A stretch of DNA of 64,000 nucleotides from assembly GCF_017168255.1 (NCBI RefSeq), contig NZ_JABFAP010000001.1, positions 436,041 to 500,040 of the forward strand, in the 5' to 3' direction. The position numbers and the translations under genes are program-made. Below are positions 45,279 to 53,307 of the stretch, piece by piece (within the stretch, counting starts at the first letter, position 1; each line of letters opens with the position of its first letter). The notes below the pieces were generated by a model. The model did not search any database. It had not been told where the DNA came from and saw nothing but the letters and a program-made list of their open reading frames with translations. This DNA comes from Agrococcus sp. KRD186. Lineage in GTDB: Bacteria > Actinomycetota > Actinomycetes > Actinomycetales > Microbacteriaceae.

Positions 45279-46721
45279 GTGCCCACCGCCTCTTCTCTGC
45301 CCGTCGACAGCGCCCACCAGGCGTGGCTCGACCGCGTCGCCCTCGCTGAGCTGGCCGTGCCGATCATCGGCCGCCTGTACCGGGAGCGCGACGTCGTCAC
45401 CCACGTGCACGGCAAGAAGCTGGTGAACCAGTCGCCGATCGACATCATGAAGGCGCACAAGTGGGCCCGCCGCATCGGCGAGCACGTGCTCAGCATCGAG
45501 CACTCGATGGCCGTGCTGCGGCTCGTCGACGAGCTCGGGCTGCGCGGCATCTCGCTCGACCTGGGCCGCATCCTCGTCGATGCGCCGACCGAGGGCTTCG
45601 ACGCCTGGGTGCGAGAGCAGCTGGCCGAGCTGCCCTCCTGGTCGCAGGACGAGCCGACCGACGTGGTGCTCTACGGCTTCGGGCGCATCGGGCGCCTGCT
45701 CGCCCGCATCCTCATCGGCCACGCCGGCAGCGGCCTGGGCCTGCGGCTGCGCGCCATCGTGGTGCGCCGCGGCGGCGAGGACGACCTCGAGAAGCGCGCG
45801 AGCCTGCTGCGCCGCGACTCGGTGCACGGCGCCTTCCAGGGCACCATCGACATCGACACCGAGGCGAACACGATCCTCGCCAACGGCACGCTCATCCAGG
45901 TCATCTACTCCGACGACCCGACGACGGTCGACTACACGCAGCACGGCATCCAGCGCGCGATAGTGGTCGACAACACCGGCCGCTGGCGCGACGAGGACGG
46001 CCTCGCGCAGCACCTGGGCCGGCCGGGCGTCGAGCGCGTGGTGCTGACCGCGCCCGGCAAGAACCCGCTCAAGAACATCGTCTTCGGCGTCAACCACGAG
46101 ACGATCGACCCCGCCGACACCATCGTCACCGCGGCATCGTGCACCACGAATGCGATCACGCCGGTGCTGCAGGTCATCAACGATGCGTACGGCATCGAGC
46201 ACGGCCACGTCGAGACGGTGCACTCGTACACGAACGACCAGAACCTGATCGACAACTTCCACAAGGGCCAGCGACGCGGCCGCTCGGCGGCGCTCAACAT
46301 GGTGCTCACCGAGACCGGTGCCGCCAAGGCCGTCGCCAAGGCGCTCCCGGAGCTCGAGGGCAAGCTGACCGGCAACGCCATCCGCGTGCCCACGCCCGAC
46401 GTCTCGATGGCCATCCTCAACCTCTCGCTCGAGCAGGGCGTCGACCGCGACGCCGTCAACGAGCTGCTGCGCCAGACCTCGCTGACCGGTGAGCTGCGGG
46501 CGCAGATCGACTTCACCGACTCGGCCGAGGTGGTCTCGACCGACTTCGTCGGCAACAACCGCGCCGGCATCGTCGACGGTCTCGCGACCATCGCCTCCGG
46601 CCGCCATCTGGTGCTCTACGTCTGGTACGACAACGAGTACGGCTACTCGTCGCAGGTGATCCGCGTCATCGAGCACATGGCCGACCAGATGGCCAAGGCC
46701 CGGCAGCTGCTGCCGGCCTGA
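45279..46721 (+). CDS. gap: Glyceraldehyde-3-phosphate dehydrogenase, long form with N-terminal extension
   Basis: This 480-residue GAPDH has a helical N-terminal extension of about 125 residues and then the normal fold: VLYGFGRIGRLLAR (about 127-140), catalytic Cys288 in AASCTTNAITPVL, HSYTNDQN and WYDNEYGYS. The long form is a distinct clade, commonly carried in addition to a classical GAPDH encoded with pgk and tpiA. It may work in the gluconeogenic direction, which is inference. The GTG at 45279 is chosen because TATCGT (45267-45272) ends 6 nt upstream; a further in-frame ATG at 45246 lies before this promoter. Confidence 0.9.
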   Translation: MPTASSLPVDSAHQAWLDRVALAELAVPIIGRLYRERDVVTHVHGKKLVNQSPIDIMKAHKWARRIGEHVLSIEHSMAVLRLVDELGLRGISLDLGRILVDAPTEGFDAWVREQLAELPSWSQDEPTDVVLYGFGRIGRLLARILIGHAGSGLGLRLRAIVVRRGGEDDLEKRASLLRRDSVHGAFQGTIDIDTEANTILANGTLIQVIYSDDPTTVDYTQHGIQRAIVVDNTGRWRDEDGLAQHLGRPGVERVVLTAPGKNPLKNIVFGVNHETIDPADTIVTAASCTTNAITPVLQVINDAYGIEHGHVETVHSYTNDQNLIDNFHKGQRRGRSAALNMVLTETGAAKAVAKALPELEGKLTGNAIRVPTPDVSMAILNLSLEQGVDRDAVNELLRQTSLTGELRAQIDFTDSAEVVSTDFVGNNRAGIVDGLATIASGRHLVLYVWYDNEYGYSSQVIRVIEHMADQMAKARQLLPA

Positions 46722-46728
46722 CACAGAC

Positions 46729-46773
46729 TTGCCGCCGTCGGGACTCTCCTGGGTGGAAGCCCGACGGCGGCAA
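46729..46773 (+). terminator. Hairpin terminator after gap
   Basis: TTGCCGCCGTCGGG pairs perfectly with CCCGACGGCGGCAA (14 bp) around a 17-nt loop, directly after the stop codon. Confidence 0.85.
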
Positions 46774-46814
46774 ACCCTCTTCGCCGTGCACACGCATCCG
46801 ATAGCGTCGAGCAC

Positions 46815-47306
46815 ATGCGCGAGGTGACCGAGAGCGAGCTGCGGAGCTGCTTCGTGAACGCGACGCGGCGCGAGCTCGAGCAGCTGCCGATGCCGGGGCT
46901 GCACGAGACCATGTGGGGCGATCGTGAGTACCTCGGCTGGCGCGATCCGCACTCGAGCCGGCTCGGCTACCTGGTGCACTGGCGCGGCGACGAGCTGCTC
47001 GGCGTCGTGGTGCGGGGCGCGCCGGGCGGTCTGCGCCCGGGCATCGCGGCGATGTGCTCGCTGTGCCACTCGACCCAGCCCGCAACTCAGGTGCGCATGT
47101 TCAGCGCCCGGCTCGCCGGCCTCGACGGCGACACCGGCAGCTCGATGGGCACCTACATCTGCGATGCGCTCGACTGCTCGCACATCATCCGCACCGGCCC
47201 GCCGCACCTGGTCACCTCCGACCGCATCGCCGCGCGCGCCGAGGCGCTGCTCGAGCGCGTCACCCGCTTCACCGCCCGCGTCGAGCGCGCCATCCGGGAG
47301 CCGTGA
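46815..47306 (+). CDS. FBP-domain (FusB/FusC C-terminal-type) zinc-finger protein
   Basis: This 163-residue protein matches the treble-clef domain of elongation-factor-G-binding proteins (FusB/FusC). Four zinc-ligand cysteines are visible: CSLCHS (C-x-x-C) and, about 45 residues on, a pair around YICDALDCSHII. FusB-type proteins rescue EF-G from fusidic acid; actinobacterial single-domain members have no tested role, so ribosome/EF-G interaction is only inferred. The N-terminal half of FusB is lacking. It is leaderless: TAGCGT (46802-46807) ends 7 nt before the ATG. Confidence 0.85.
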   Translation: MREVTESELRSCFVNATRRELEQLPMPGLHETMWGDREYLGWRDPHSSRLGYLVHWRGDELLGVVVRGAPGGLRPGIAAMCSLCHSTQPATQVRMFSARLAGLDGDTGSSMGTYICDALDCSHIIRTGPPHLVTSDRIAARAEALLERVTRFTARVERAIREP

Positions 47307-47381
47307 GGATGCGCAGGCTCACCGGCATCGGCGGCGCTCGACTGCTGCACCATTCACCGACCACCGACCAGGGAGATCACC

Positions 47382-48578
47382 ATGGCTGACGCCTTCATCC
47401 TCGACGCGCTGCGCACCCCGCGGGGCCGCCGACGAGGCTCGCTCGCCGAGGTGCACCCGGTGCAGCTCGCCGGCGGGCTGCTCGCAGCCCTCGAGGGTCG
47501 CGGCGTCGCGCCCGAGCGCATCGACGACGTCGTGCTCGGCACGGTCTCGGCGGTGGGCGAGCAGGGCGGCGTGCTCGCGCGCGCCGCCGTGCACGCCGCG
47601 GGCCTGCCCGACAGCGTGCCGGGCATGCAGGTCAACCGCTACTGCGCCTCGGGCCTCGAGGCGGTCACGACCGCCGCCGGCCGCATCGCCGCGGGCTTCG
47701 ACGACCTGATCGTCGCCGGCGGCGTGGAGTCGATGTCGCGCGTGCCGCTGGGCGCCGACGGCGGCCCCTACGCGACCGATGCGACGATCCTGAAGCCCTG
47801 GAGCCTCATCCCGCAGGGCGTCAGCGCCGACGCGATCGCTTCCAAGGACGGCTTCTCGCGCGAGGACGTCGACGCGTACGCGCTGCAGTCGCAGCAGCGG
47901 GCCGCCGCCGCGTGGGACGAGGGCCGCTTCGAGCGCTCGATCGTGCCGGTCTCGACGCCCGACGGCGTGCCGCTGCTCGACCGCGACGAGCACATGCGCC
48001 CTGGCACGACGCCAGAGGCGCTGGCCGGGCTGGCGCCCGCCTTCGAGGTCTTCGGCACCAGCGGCTTCGACGCCGTCGTGCGGCGCGAGCACCCGGAGAT
48101 CCGCTCGCTGCAGCACGTGCACACGGCCGGCAACTCCTCCGGCATCGTCGACGGGGCGGGGCTCGTGGTGGTCGGCAGCGGCGCCGCGGCGGAATCGCTG
48201 GGGCTCGCACCCAGAGCGCGCATCGTCGCCGCCACCTCAGTCGGCTCCGACCCGACGCTCATGCTCACCGGGCCCGTCGCCGCCACCGAGCGCGTGCTTG
48301 CCCGCGCGGGACTGAGCCAGGACGACATCGACCTGTTCGAGATCAACGAGGCCTTCGCATCCGTCGTGCTGCACTGGCTGCGCGAGACCGGCGTCGACCC
48401 GGAGCGCACGAACGTCTCGGGCGGCGCGATCGCCATGGGGCACCCGCTGGGCGCGACCGGCGCGATGCTCATCGGCACCGCGCTCGACGAGCTCGAGCGG
48501 CGCGATCAGCAGCGGGCGCTCGTCACGCTGTGCGTGGGCGGCGGCATGGCCTCGGCGATGGTGATCGAGCGGGTCTGA
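47382..48578 (+). CDS. Acetyl-CoA C-acyltransferase (thiolase)
   Basis: This 398-residue thiolase has the nucleophilic cysteine in NRYCASGLEAV (about Cys89), the His in GHPLGATGAML and the second Cys in LCVGGGMASAM. NEAFASV is the conserved acid block. FadA-type degradative thiolases and biosynthetic acetyl-CoA acetyltransferases share these motifs. The usual partner fadB is absent here, so the direction is open. The ATG follows CCAGGGAGATCACC. The gene converges on a decayed YjbR-type gene, with a hairpin (GGTGGCTGCGAGCCACC, 48600-48616) between them. Confidence 0.9.
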   Translation: MADAFILDALRTPRGRRRGSLAEVHPVQLAGGLLAALEGRGVAPERIDDVVLGTVSAVGEQGGVLARAAVHAAGLPDSVPGMQVNRYCASGLEAVTTAAGRIAAGFDDLIVAGGVESMSRVPLGADGGPYATDATILKPWSLIPQGVSADAIASKDGFSREDVDAYALQSQQRAAAAWDEGRFERSIVPVSTPDGVPLLDRDEHMRPGTTPEALAGLAPAFEVFGTSGFDAVVRREHPEIRSLQHVHTAGNSSGIVDGAGLVVVGSGAAAESLGLAPRARIVAATSVGSDPTLMLTGPVAATERVLARAGLSQDDIDLFEINEAFASVVLHWLRETGVDPERTNVSGGAIAMGHPLGATGAMLIGTALDELERRDQQRALVTLCVGGGMASAMVIERV

Positions 48579-48599
48579 ACCCGCCGGCTGCATCAGCGC

Positions 48600-48809
48600 G
48601 GTGGCTGCGAGCCACCCGCGGCGAGCTCGGTGCGGGTCGGCCTTCACGGTGATGATCTGCGACTCCGGGTCGTCCTCCGTGACGATGAGGAACACCTTGC
48701 CGCGCACCTTCCACACCTCGAGGTGCGGCGTGAACGGCCGCCCGCGACTGACGTCCGGCAGCGCCGCCGCGACGTCGCGCGCGACCTGCTGCAGCAGTGC
48801 ACCCTGCAT
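48600..48809 (-). pseudogene. Truncated MmcQ/YjbR family gene
   Basis: From a good start (ATG 48809 with GGAGG 8 nt upstream on the minus strand) about 60 residues resemble the YjbR/MmcQ fold: LLQQVARDVAAALPDVSRG and then EVWKVRGKVFLIVTEDD and IITVKADPHRA. The family's second half, including the GYHMNKRHW-type block, is missing. The frame instead runs on antisense through the thiolase gene with no stop for 360 nt. I read this as a gene whose 3' half was deleted or replaced. A short functional variant cannot be excluded. Confidence 0.55.
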
Positions 48810-48873
48810 CTGACCTCCAAGATCGCGTCCCGCCTCTCCCGACCCTACGCATCCGCTCGATAGGGTCGCTCGC

Positions 48874-50358
48874 GTGAGTGATGACGCCGCCAAGCCCGAG
48901 ACCGACAAGCCAGCGACCGCAGCCGAGGCAGCGCCGACCGTCACCGACGAGCTCGTGACCACCCGCCACACGCTGGCCACGCCCGATGGCGAGCTGGCCT
49001 ACACGGCCCGCGCCGGCCGGGTGGTGCTCTGGGAGGAGAAGGTGGAGGACGACGTCTTCAAGGGCCGCAAGCCCCGTGCGCAGGTCGCCATCACGGCGTA
49101 CACGCTCGACGACGCCGACCCGACGACGCGCCCGGTGACGTTCGCGTTCAACGGCGGGCCGGGCTCGGCGAGCGTCTGGCTGCACATGGGTGTGCTGGGC
49201 CCCAAGCGCGTCGTGATGGGCGATGCGGGCGAGCTCGCGCCGCCGCCCTACGCGATCGCCGACAACCCCGAGTCGCTGCTGACGGTGAGCGACCTGGTCT
49301 TCATCGACCCGGTCTCGACGGGGCGCTCGCGGCCGGTGGAGGGGCAGAAGGCAAAGGACTTCCACGGCTTCACGGCTGACATCGAGTCGGTGGCCGAGAT
49401 CATCCGCCAGTGGGTGAGCGCCGAGGGGCGCTGGCTGAGCCCGAAGTTCTTGGCGGGGGAGTCGTACGGCACGACGCGCGCCGCCGGCCTCGCCCAGCAC
49501 CTGCAGGAGTCGCTGGGCATGTACCTCAACGGGCTGCTGCTCATCTCGAGCGTGCTCGACTTCTCGACCGCCAACTTCGAGCGCGGCGGCGACCGCGCGC
49601 ACGCGCTCTACCTGCCGTTCTACGGGGCGACCGCCTGGCAGCACGGCTTTCACGAGGGGCGCTCGCTCGAGGAGGTCGTCGACGAGGCCCGTGCCTACGC
49701 GTCGCGCGACTACCCGTACGTGCTGGGGCGCGGCGCCCGGTTGACGAAGGACGAACGGGCGGATGCGGTGGGCACGATCGCGCGTCTGACCGGCCTGAGC
49801 GAGGCCTACGTCGACCGCGCCAACCTGCGCATCGAGCACTGGCGCTACTTCGGCGAGCTGCTGCGTGACCGCAGGCTGACGGTCGGCCGGCTGGACTCCC
49901 GCTTCACGGGACCAGCGGCGAGCGGCATCGCCGAGCACATGGATGCCGATCCGTCGATGGACGCCATCCTCGGCCCGTACTCCGCCGCGTACCAGCACTA
50001 CTTGCACCACGAGCTCGCGGTGCGCGACTCGGGGCCCTTCCACGTGTTCGGCCTGGGCGTCAACGAGCATTGGAGCTACAAGGAGTTCGAGAACGCGCCG
50101 GTGTTCGTGATCGACAAGCTCTCGCGCGCCATGCGGCAGAACCCGCACCTGGCGGTGCACTTCGCCTACGGCTGGTTCGACGGCGCCACCCCGTTCTCGG
50201 CGGCGGAGGAGTCGGTCGCGCACCTGCAGATCCCGGATGCGCTGCGCGAGAACGTCGAGCACCGCTACTACGAGGCGGGCCACATGATGTACGTGCACGA
50301 GCCCTCGCGCATCGCGCAGTCGGCCGACCTGGCCGACTTCGTGCGGCGGCGCTCCTGA
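48874..50358 (+). CDS. S10 family serine carboxypeptidase-like protein
   Basis: The 494-residue protein has the family's oxyanion block FNGGPGSASVWLHMG, the nucleophile Ser in AGESYGTTRAAGL (about Ser196) and later Asp and His regions (YGWFDGATP; YYEAGHMMYVHE). No signal peptide is seen, unlike the eukaryotic enzymes, so it probably acts in the cytoplasm on peptides. It is leaderless: TAGGGT (48861-48866) ends 7 nt before GTG 48874. It stands alone and is followed by a dispersed palindrome and tRNA-Pro. Confidence 0.92.
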   Translation: MSDDAAKPETDKPATAAEAAPTVTDELVTTRHTLATPDGELAYTARAGRVVLWEEKVEDDVFKGRKPRAQVAITAYTLDDADPTTRPVTFAFNGGPGSASVWLHMGVLGPKRVVMGDAGELAPPPYAIADNPESLLTVSDLVFIDPVSTGRSRPVEGQKAKDFHGFTADIESVAEIIRQWVSAEGRWLSPKFLAGESYGTTRAAGLAQHLQESLGMYLNGLLLISSVLDFSTANFERGGDRAHALYLPFYGATAWQHGFHEGRSLEEVVDEARAYASRDYPYVLGRGARLTKDERADAVGTIARLTGLSEAYVDRANLRIEHWRYFGELLRDRRLTVGRLDSRFTGPAASGIAEHMDADPSMDAILGPYSAAYQHYLHHELAVRDSGPFHVFGLGVNEHWSYKEFENAPVFVIDKLSRAMRQNPHLAVHFAYGWFDGATPFSAAEESVAHLQIPDALRENVEHRYYEAGHMMYVHEPSRIAQSADLADFVRRRS

Positions 50359-50368
50359 CCCCGCTGCT

Positions 50369-50403
50369 GGTCGAGTAGCGGCCGAAGGCCGCGCATCGAG
50401 ACC
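50369..50403. repeat. Dispersed intergenic palindrome (GGTCGAGTAGCG...CATCGAGACC type)
   Basis: GGTCGAGTAGCGGCC and GGCCGCGCATCGAGACC form a 35-bp imperfect palindrome 10 nt after the S10 stop codon. Palindromes of this wording are, to my knowledge, scattered through many Microbacteriaceae genomes between genes. Here it can serve as the terminator of the S10 gene. Confidence 0.65.
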
Positions 50404-50438
50404 CGCCCCGCGCGTGCCGAGGCGCGCCCCACATGCGG

Positions 50439-50444
50439 TAGTCT
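50439..50444 (+). promoter_or_regulatory. -10 element TAGTCT for tRNA-Pro
   Basis: TAGTCT lies 38 nt before the tRNA. A small GTTGCC-TTC-GGGCAAC hairpin (50451-50466) sits in the leader. Confidence 0.55.
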
Positions 50445-50482
50445 TTCTTGGTTGCCTTCGGGCAACTCGATCGTGAGATCGA

Positions 50483-50556
50483 CGGGCTGTGGCGCAGCTT
50501 GGTAGCGCACATCACTGGGGGTGATGGGGTCGCAGGTTCAAATCCTGTCAGCCCGA
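50483..50556 (+). tRNA. tRNA-Pro (anticodon GGG)
   Basis: A complete cloverleaf of 74 nt: acceptor arms CGGGCTG and CAGCCCG, D-arm GCGCAGCTTGGTAGCGC and anticodon stem CATCA/TGATG with loop CTGGGGG (anticodon GGG at 50517-50519). The T-arm contains GGTTCAAATCC. The discriminator base is A and CCA is not encoded. No intron or attachment-site duplication is visible. Confidence 0.97.
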
Positions 50557-50561
50557 CCGTT

Positions 50562-50605
50562 GTCCTGAGTCGCGACATCGTTGACACGATGTCGCGACTC
50601 AGGAC
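50562..50605. repeat. 19-bp-arm perfect inverted repeat next to tRNA-Pro
   Basis: GTCCTGAGTCGCGACATCG and its exact complement flank the 6-nt loop TTGACA, 5 nt after the tRNA, and are followed by TTCTT. It can serve as a rho-independent terminator. Its length, perfection and wording recall terminal repeats of IS481-type elements, so it may be a solo or folded IS end. I cannot decide between the two. Confidence 0.8.
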
Positions 50606-50693
50606 TTCTTCGTGGTTTCGGAAGCCTGTCCTGCAGGCCACGACTCGCGGGTCGTCCTCCATCGATGTCTGCGGCACGATCTAGTGTCCGCCT

Positions 50694-51449
50694 ATGTCTC
50701 GTCAACGCAGCTATAACGATCAGGATCTCCACCGTGCGATCGGTGACGCCCGCTCATGGCGCGGAGCGCTTCGACTGCTCGGGCTCCAGGGAACTTCGGC
50801 CGGTGCGATGCGATCGATCCGGGCACGTGCTGACCTGCTCGGCATCGAGTACTCGCACTTCGAGTCGCAACAGCGGTGGAGCAAAGCGCAGTTGGCAGCT
50901 GCGATTGCCTCTGGAAGCACGTGGAGAGACGTTGCAGCCGGGCTCTCCGGTGACAGCGCTTCCGAGCTGGCCCGCATGAAGGGCCATGCGCTTCGCCTTG
51001 GCCTGGATACTGCTCACCTGTCGGAGTGGGAGACTGCCGAACGCACGCCGCCGGAGCCGATGATCGGCAACCTGAGCCGCGCCGCGCCGATGCTCGCTGC
51101 GGCGTGGTTCACGCTCTCCGGCTACGACGTATCGTGGCCGCTCGAGCCCTGTCGCTACGACTTGCTCACGAACGCGCGGACGGACCTCCGGCGTGTGCAG
51201 GTGAAATCGACTCGCACGCGGACTGGTGACACCTGGAAGGTGTATCTGTCCACCAGCCGCGGTGGCCGCACGACCTACAGCCCTGACGAGATCGATGACT
51301 TCTTCGTCATCGATGGTGACTGCAATTTCTACTTGCTACCGATCGACGAAGTCGGCGGGTTCCATATGATCCATCTGAGCGGCTATGAACGCTTCCGCGT
51401 ACCGACGCGGTTCACCGGGTCGCCGCCGGCGTCGGGCGGCATCGCATGA
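50694..51449 (+). CDS. PD-(D/E)XK endonuclease related to group I intron-associated enzymes
   Basis: The 251-residue protein has two similar N-terminal modules of about 50 residues: SYNDQDLHRAIGDARSWRGA...LGLQG and RWSKAQLAAAIASGSTWRDV...RLGLD. They look like tandem helix-turn-helix DNA readers. The C-terminal half has the nuclease pattern of the intron-associated PD-(D/E)XK family: PLEPCRYDLL (the Asp) and then RRVQVKSTRT (the Q-x-K in place of E-x-K). Such enzymes act in intron homing or as orphan nucleases. No intron is present. G+C is lower than in the neighbours, suggesting transfer. It is leaderless: TAGTGT (50682-50687) ends 6 nt before the ATG. Confidence 0.8.
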   Translation: MSRQRSYNDQDLHRAIGDARSWRGALRLLGLQGTSAGAMRSIRARADLLGIEYSHFESQQRWSKAQLAAAIASGSTWRDVAAGLSGDSASELARMKGHALRLGLDTAHLSEWETAERTPPEPMIGNLSRAAPMLAAAWFTLSGYDVSWPLEPCRYDLLTNARTDLRRVQVKSTRTRTGDTWKVYLSTSRGGRTTYSPDEIDDFFVIDGDCNFYLLPIDEVGGFHMIHLSGYERFRVPTRFTGSPPASGGIA

Positions 51450-51561
51450 CGACCGACCCTGGAACTCCTCACGGTCGATCGGTTTCAGTTGGATGCGGTC
51501 GCGCAGCACGGCGAGCGGCCTCGCGCCGTGCCCGGTGAGGACCGGCGCGTACGATCACAGC

Positions 51562-53127
51562 ATGACCGTGCAGCGGAGGTCGCTCTGGGCGATGCTCGCG
51601 GGGTTGACGAGCGCCGCCGCCGGGCTCGCCCTGGCCGAGCTGGCGGCGCTCATCGTCGCACCGCAAGCCAGCCCGTTCCTCGCGGTGGGCTCGCTGGTCA
51701 TCGACCTCGCGCCGGCGGGCGTCAAGGACGCGGTCATCGCGCTGTTCGGCACCGGCGACAAGGTGTTCCTGTTGATCGTGCTTGCGCTGCTCGTCGCGGC
51801 GCTCGCGGCCGGCGCGGGGGTGCTCGAGCTCGTCGCACCGCCGTGGGGCGCCGTGCTCCTGCTGGTCGTCGGCGGCGTCGGCACGCTCGCGGTCACCACC
51901 AGGGCAGAGGCGAGCGCGCTGTGGGCGGTGCCGGCCGTCCTGGGGACGATCGGCTCGTGCCTGCTGCTGCGCATGGCCATCGGCCGGCTCCGCACCTGGT
52001 CGGCACGCGCCGAACGGGACACGGAGGATTCCGGACTGCACGCATCCGGAACCGCCGTCAGCCGTCGCGGCTTCCTCGTGCTGGTCGGCGGCACCGCTGC
52101 TGCCGCGGTCGTCGTCGGCATCGGCTCGCGCCTGGCCAACGCCGCGAGCGTCGCCGTCGATGCCGTCCGCGAGGCGATCGCCCTGCCGGCGCCCGCGACG
52201 CCCGCCCCGCCGATCCCGCCGGCCGCATCGCTCGACATCGAAGGCCTGTCGCCGCTGATCACGCCGAACGACGCGTTCTACCGGATCGACACGGCGCTGC
52301 GCGTACCCGCCGTCGACCCGGCCGAGTGGCGTCTGCGGGTGACCGGCATGGTCGAGCAGGAGGTCGAGCTGTCGTTCGACGAGCTGCTCGCGCTGCCGCT
52401 GACCGAGACGGCGATCACGCTCGCGTGCGTCTCGAACGAGGTCGGCGGCGACCTGATCGGCAACGCCGTCTGGCTCGGCTACCCGATCCGCGAGCTGCTG
52501 GCACGGGCGCGGCCGCAGGCGGGCGCCGACATGGTGCTCTCGCGCAGCGTCGACGGGTTCACGGCCAGCACGCCGCTCGAGATCCTGCTCGAGGAGGATC
52601 GCGACTGCCTGCTCGCCGTCGGCATGAACGGCGAGCCGCTGCCGCCCGAGCACGGCTTCCCGGTGCGGATGGTCGTGCCCGGCCTCTTCGGCTACGTCTC
52701 CGCCACCAAGTGGGTGACCGAGCTGCAGGTCACCACCTTCGAGCGTGAGAGCGCCTACTGGACGAATCGCGGCTGGGCGGAGCGCGGACCGGTGAAGATC
52801 GGCTCGCGCATCGATGTGCCAGGGTCCGGCAGGCGAGCGGATGCGGGAGTCATCCCGGTCGCGGGCGTCGCGTGGGCGCAGCACACCGGCATCGCTGGCG
52901 TCGAGGTGCGCGTCGACGACGGCGCATGGCAGCCAGCGCGCCTCGCCAGCGCGATCTCGAGCGACACCTGGGTGCAGTGGGTCTACGAGTGGGATGCGGC
53001 GCCGGGCGAGCACCAGCTGGCGGTGCGGGCGACGGATGCGGCGGGCACGGTGCAGTCCGGAGCGCGCGTGCCCGTCGTCCCCGACGGCGCCGAGGGCTGG
53101 CACACGATCGCGGTGACGGTGGGCTGA
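51562..53127 (+). CDS. Membrane-anchored sulfite-oxidase-family molybdopterin oxidoreductase
   Basis: The 521-residue protein has about four N-terminal membrane helices, an SRRGFLVLVGG segment near residue 168 resembling a Tat motif with its own helix, and then a catalytic domain. The Mo-ligand cysteine is Cys289 in LACVSNEVGG, with FPVRMVVPGLFGYVSATKWV further on. The C-terminal immunoglobulin-like dimer domain of sulfite oxidases is present (GVEVRVDDGAWQPA). The catalytic part should face outward. The substrate may be sulfite or another oxyanion or sulfoxide. It is leaderless: TACGAT (51550-51555) ends 6 nt before the ATG. Confidence 0.9.
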   Translation: MTVQRRSLWAMLAGLTSAAAGLALAELAALIVAPQASPFLAVGSLVIDLAPAGVKDAVIALFGTGDKVFLLIVLALLVAALAAGAGVLELVAPPWGAVLLLVVGGVGTLAVTTRAEASALWAVPAVLGTIGSCLLLRMAIGRLRTWSARAERDTEDSGLHASGTAVSRRGFLVLVGGTAAAAVVVGIGSRLANAASVAVDAVREAIALPAPATPAPPIPPAASLDIEGLSPLITPNDAFYRIDTALRVPAVDPAEWRLRVTGMVEQEVELSFDELLALPLTETAITLACVSNEVGGDLIGNAVWLGYPIRELLARARPQAGADMVLSRSVDGFTASTPLEILLEEDRDCLLAVGMNGEPLPPEHGFPVRMVVPGLFGYVSATKWVTELQVTTFERESAYWTNRGWAERGPVKIGSRIDVPGSGRRADAGVIPVAGVAWAQHTGIAGVEVRVDDGAWQPARLASAISSDTWVQWVYEWDAAPGEHQLAVRATDAAGTVQSGARVPVVPDGAEGWHTIAVTVG

Positions 53128-53307
53128 GCGATCAGCCGCGTCAGCGCGCGGCGGGTTGCGGATGAACGCGATGCAGGCGCTGAAACTGGAACGCGGGCGT
53201 GGGAGATCCTGAGCGACGGCTGAGTCAGGCTAGGCTCATTCATAGGAAGCACCACCAGGTGCCGCTCACGACATGCATTGGCGCACGCCGCGAAAGGGGA
53301 GAGCTCA

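Noticed and set aside
53221..53243. Iron-box-like TGAGTCAGGCTAGGCTCA upstream of cstA
   Set aside because: Too few matches to the DtxR consensus, and TAGGCT is explained as the -10 element.
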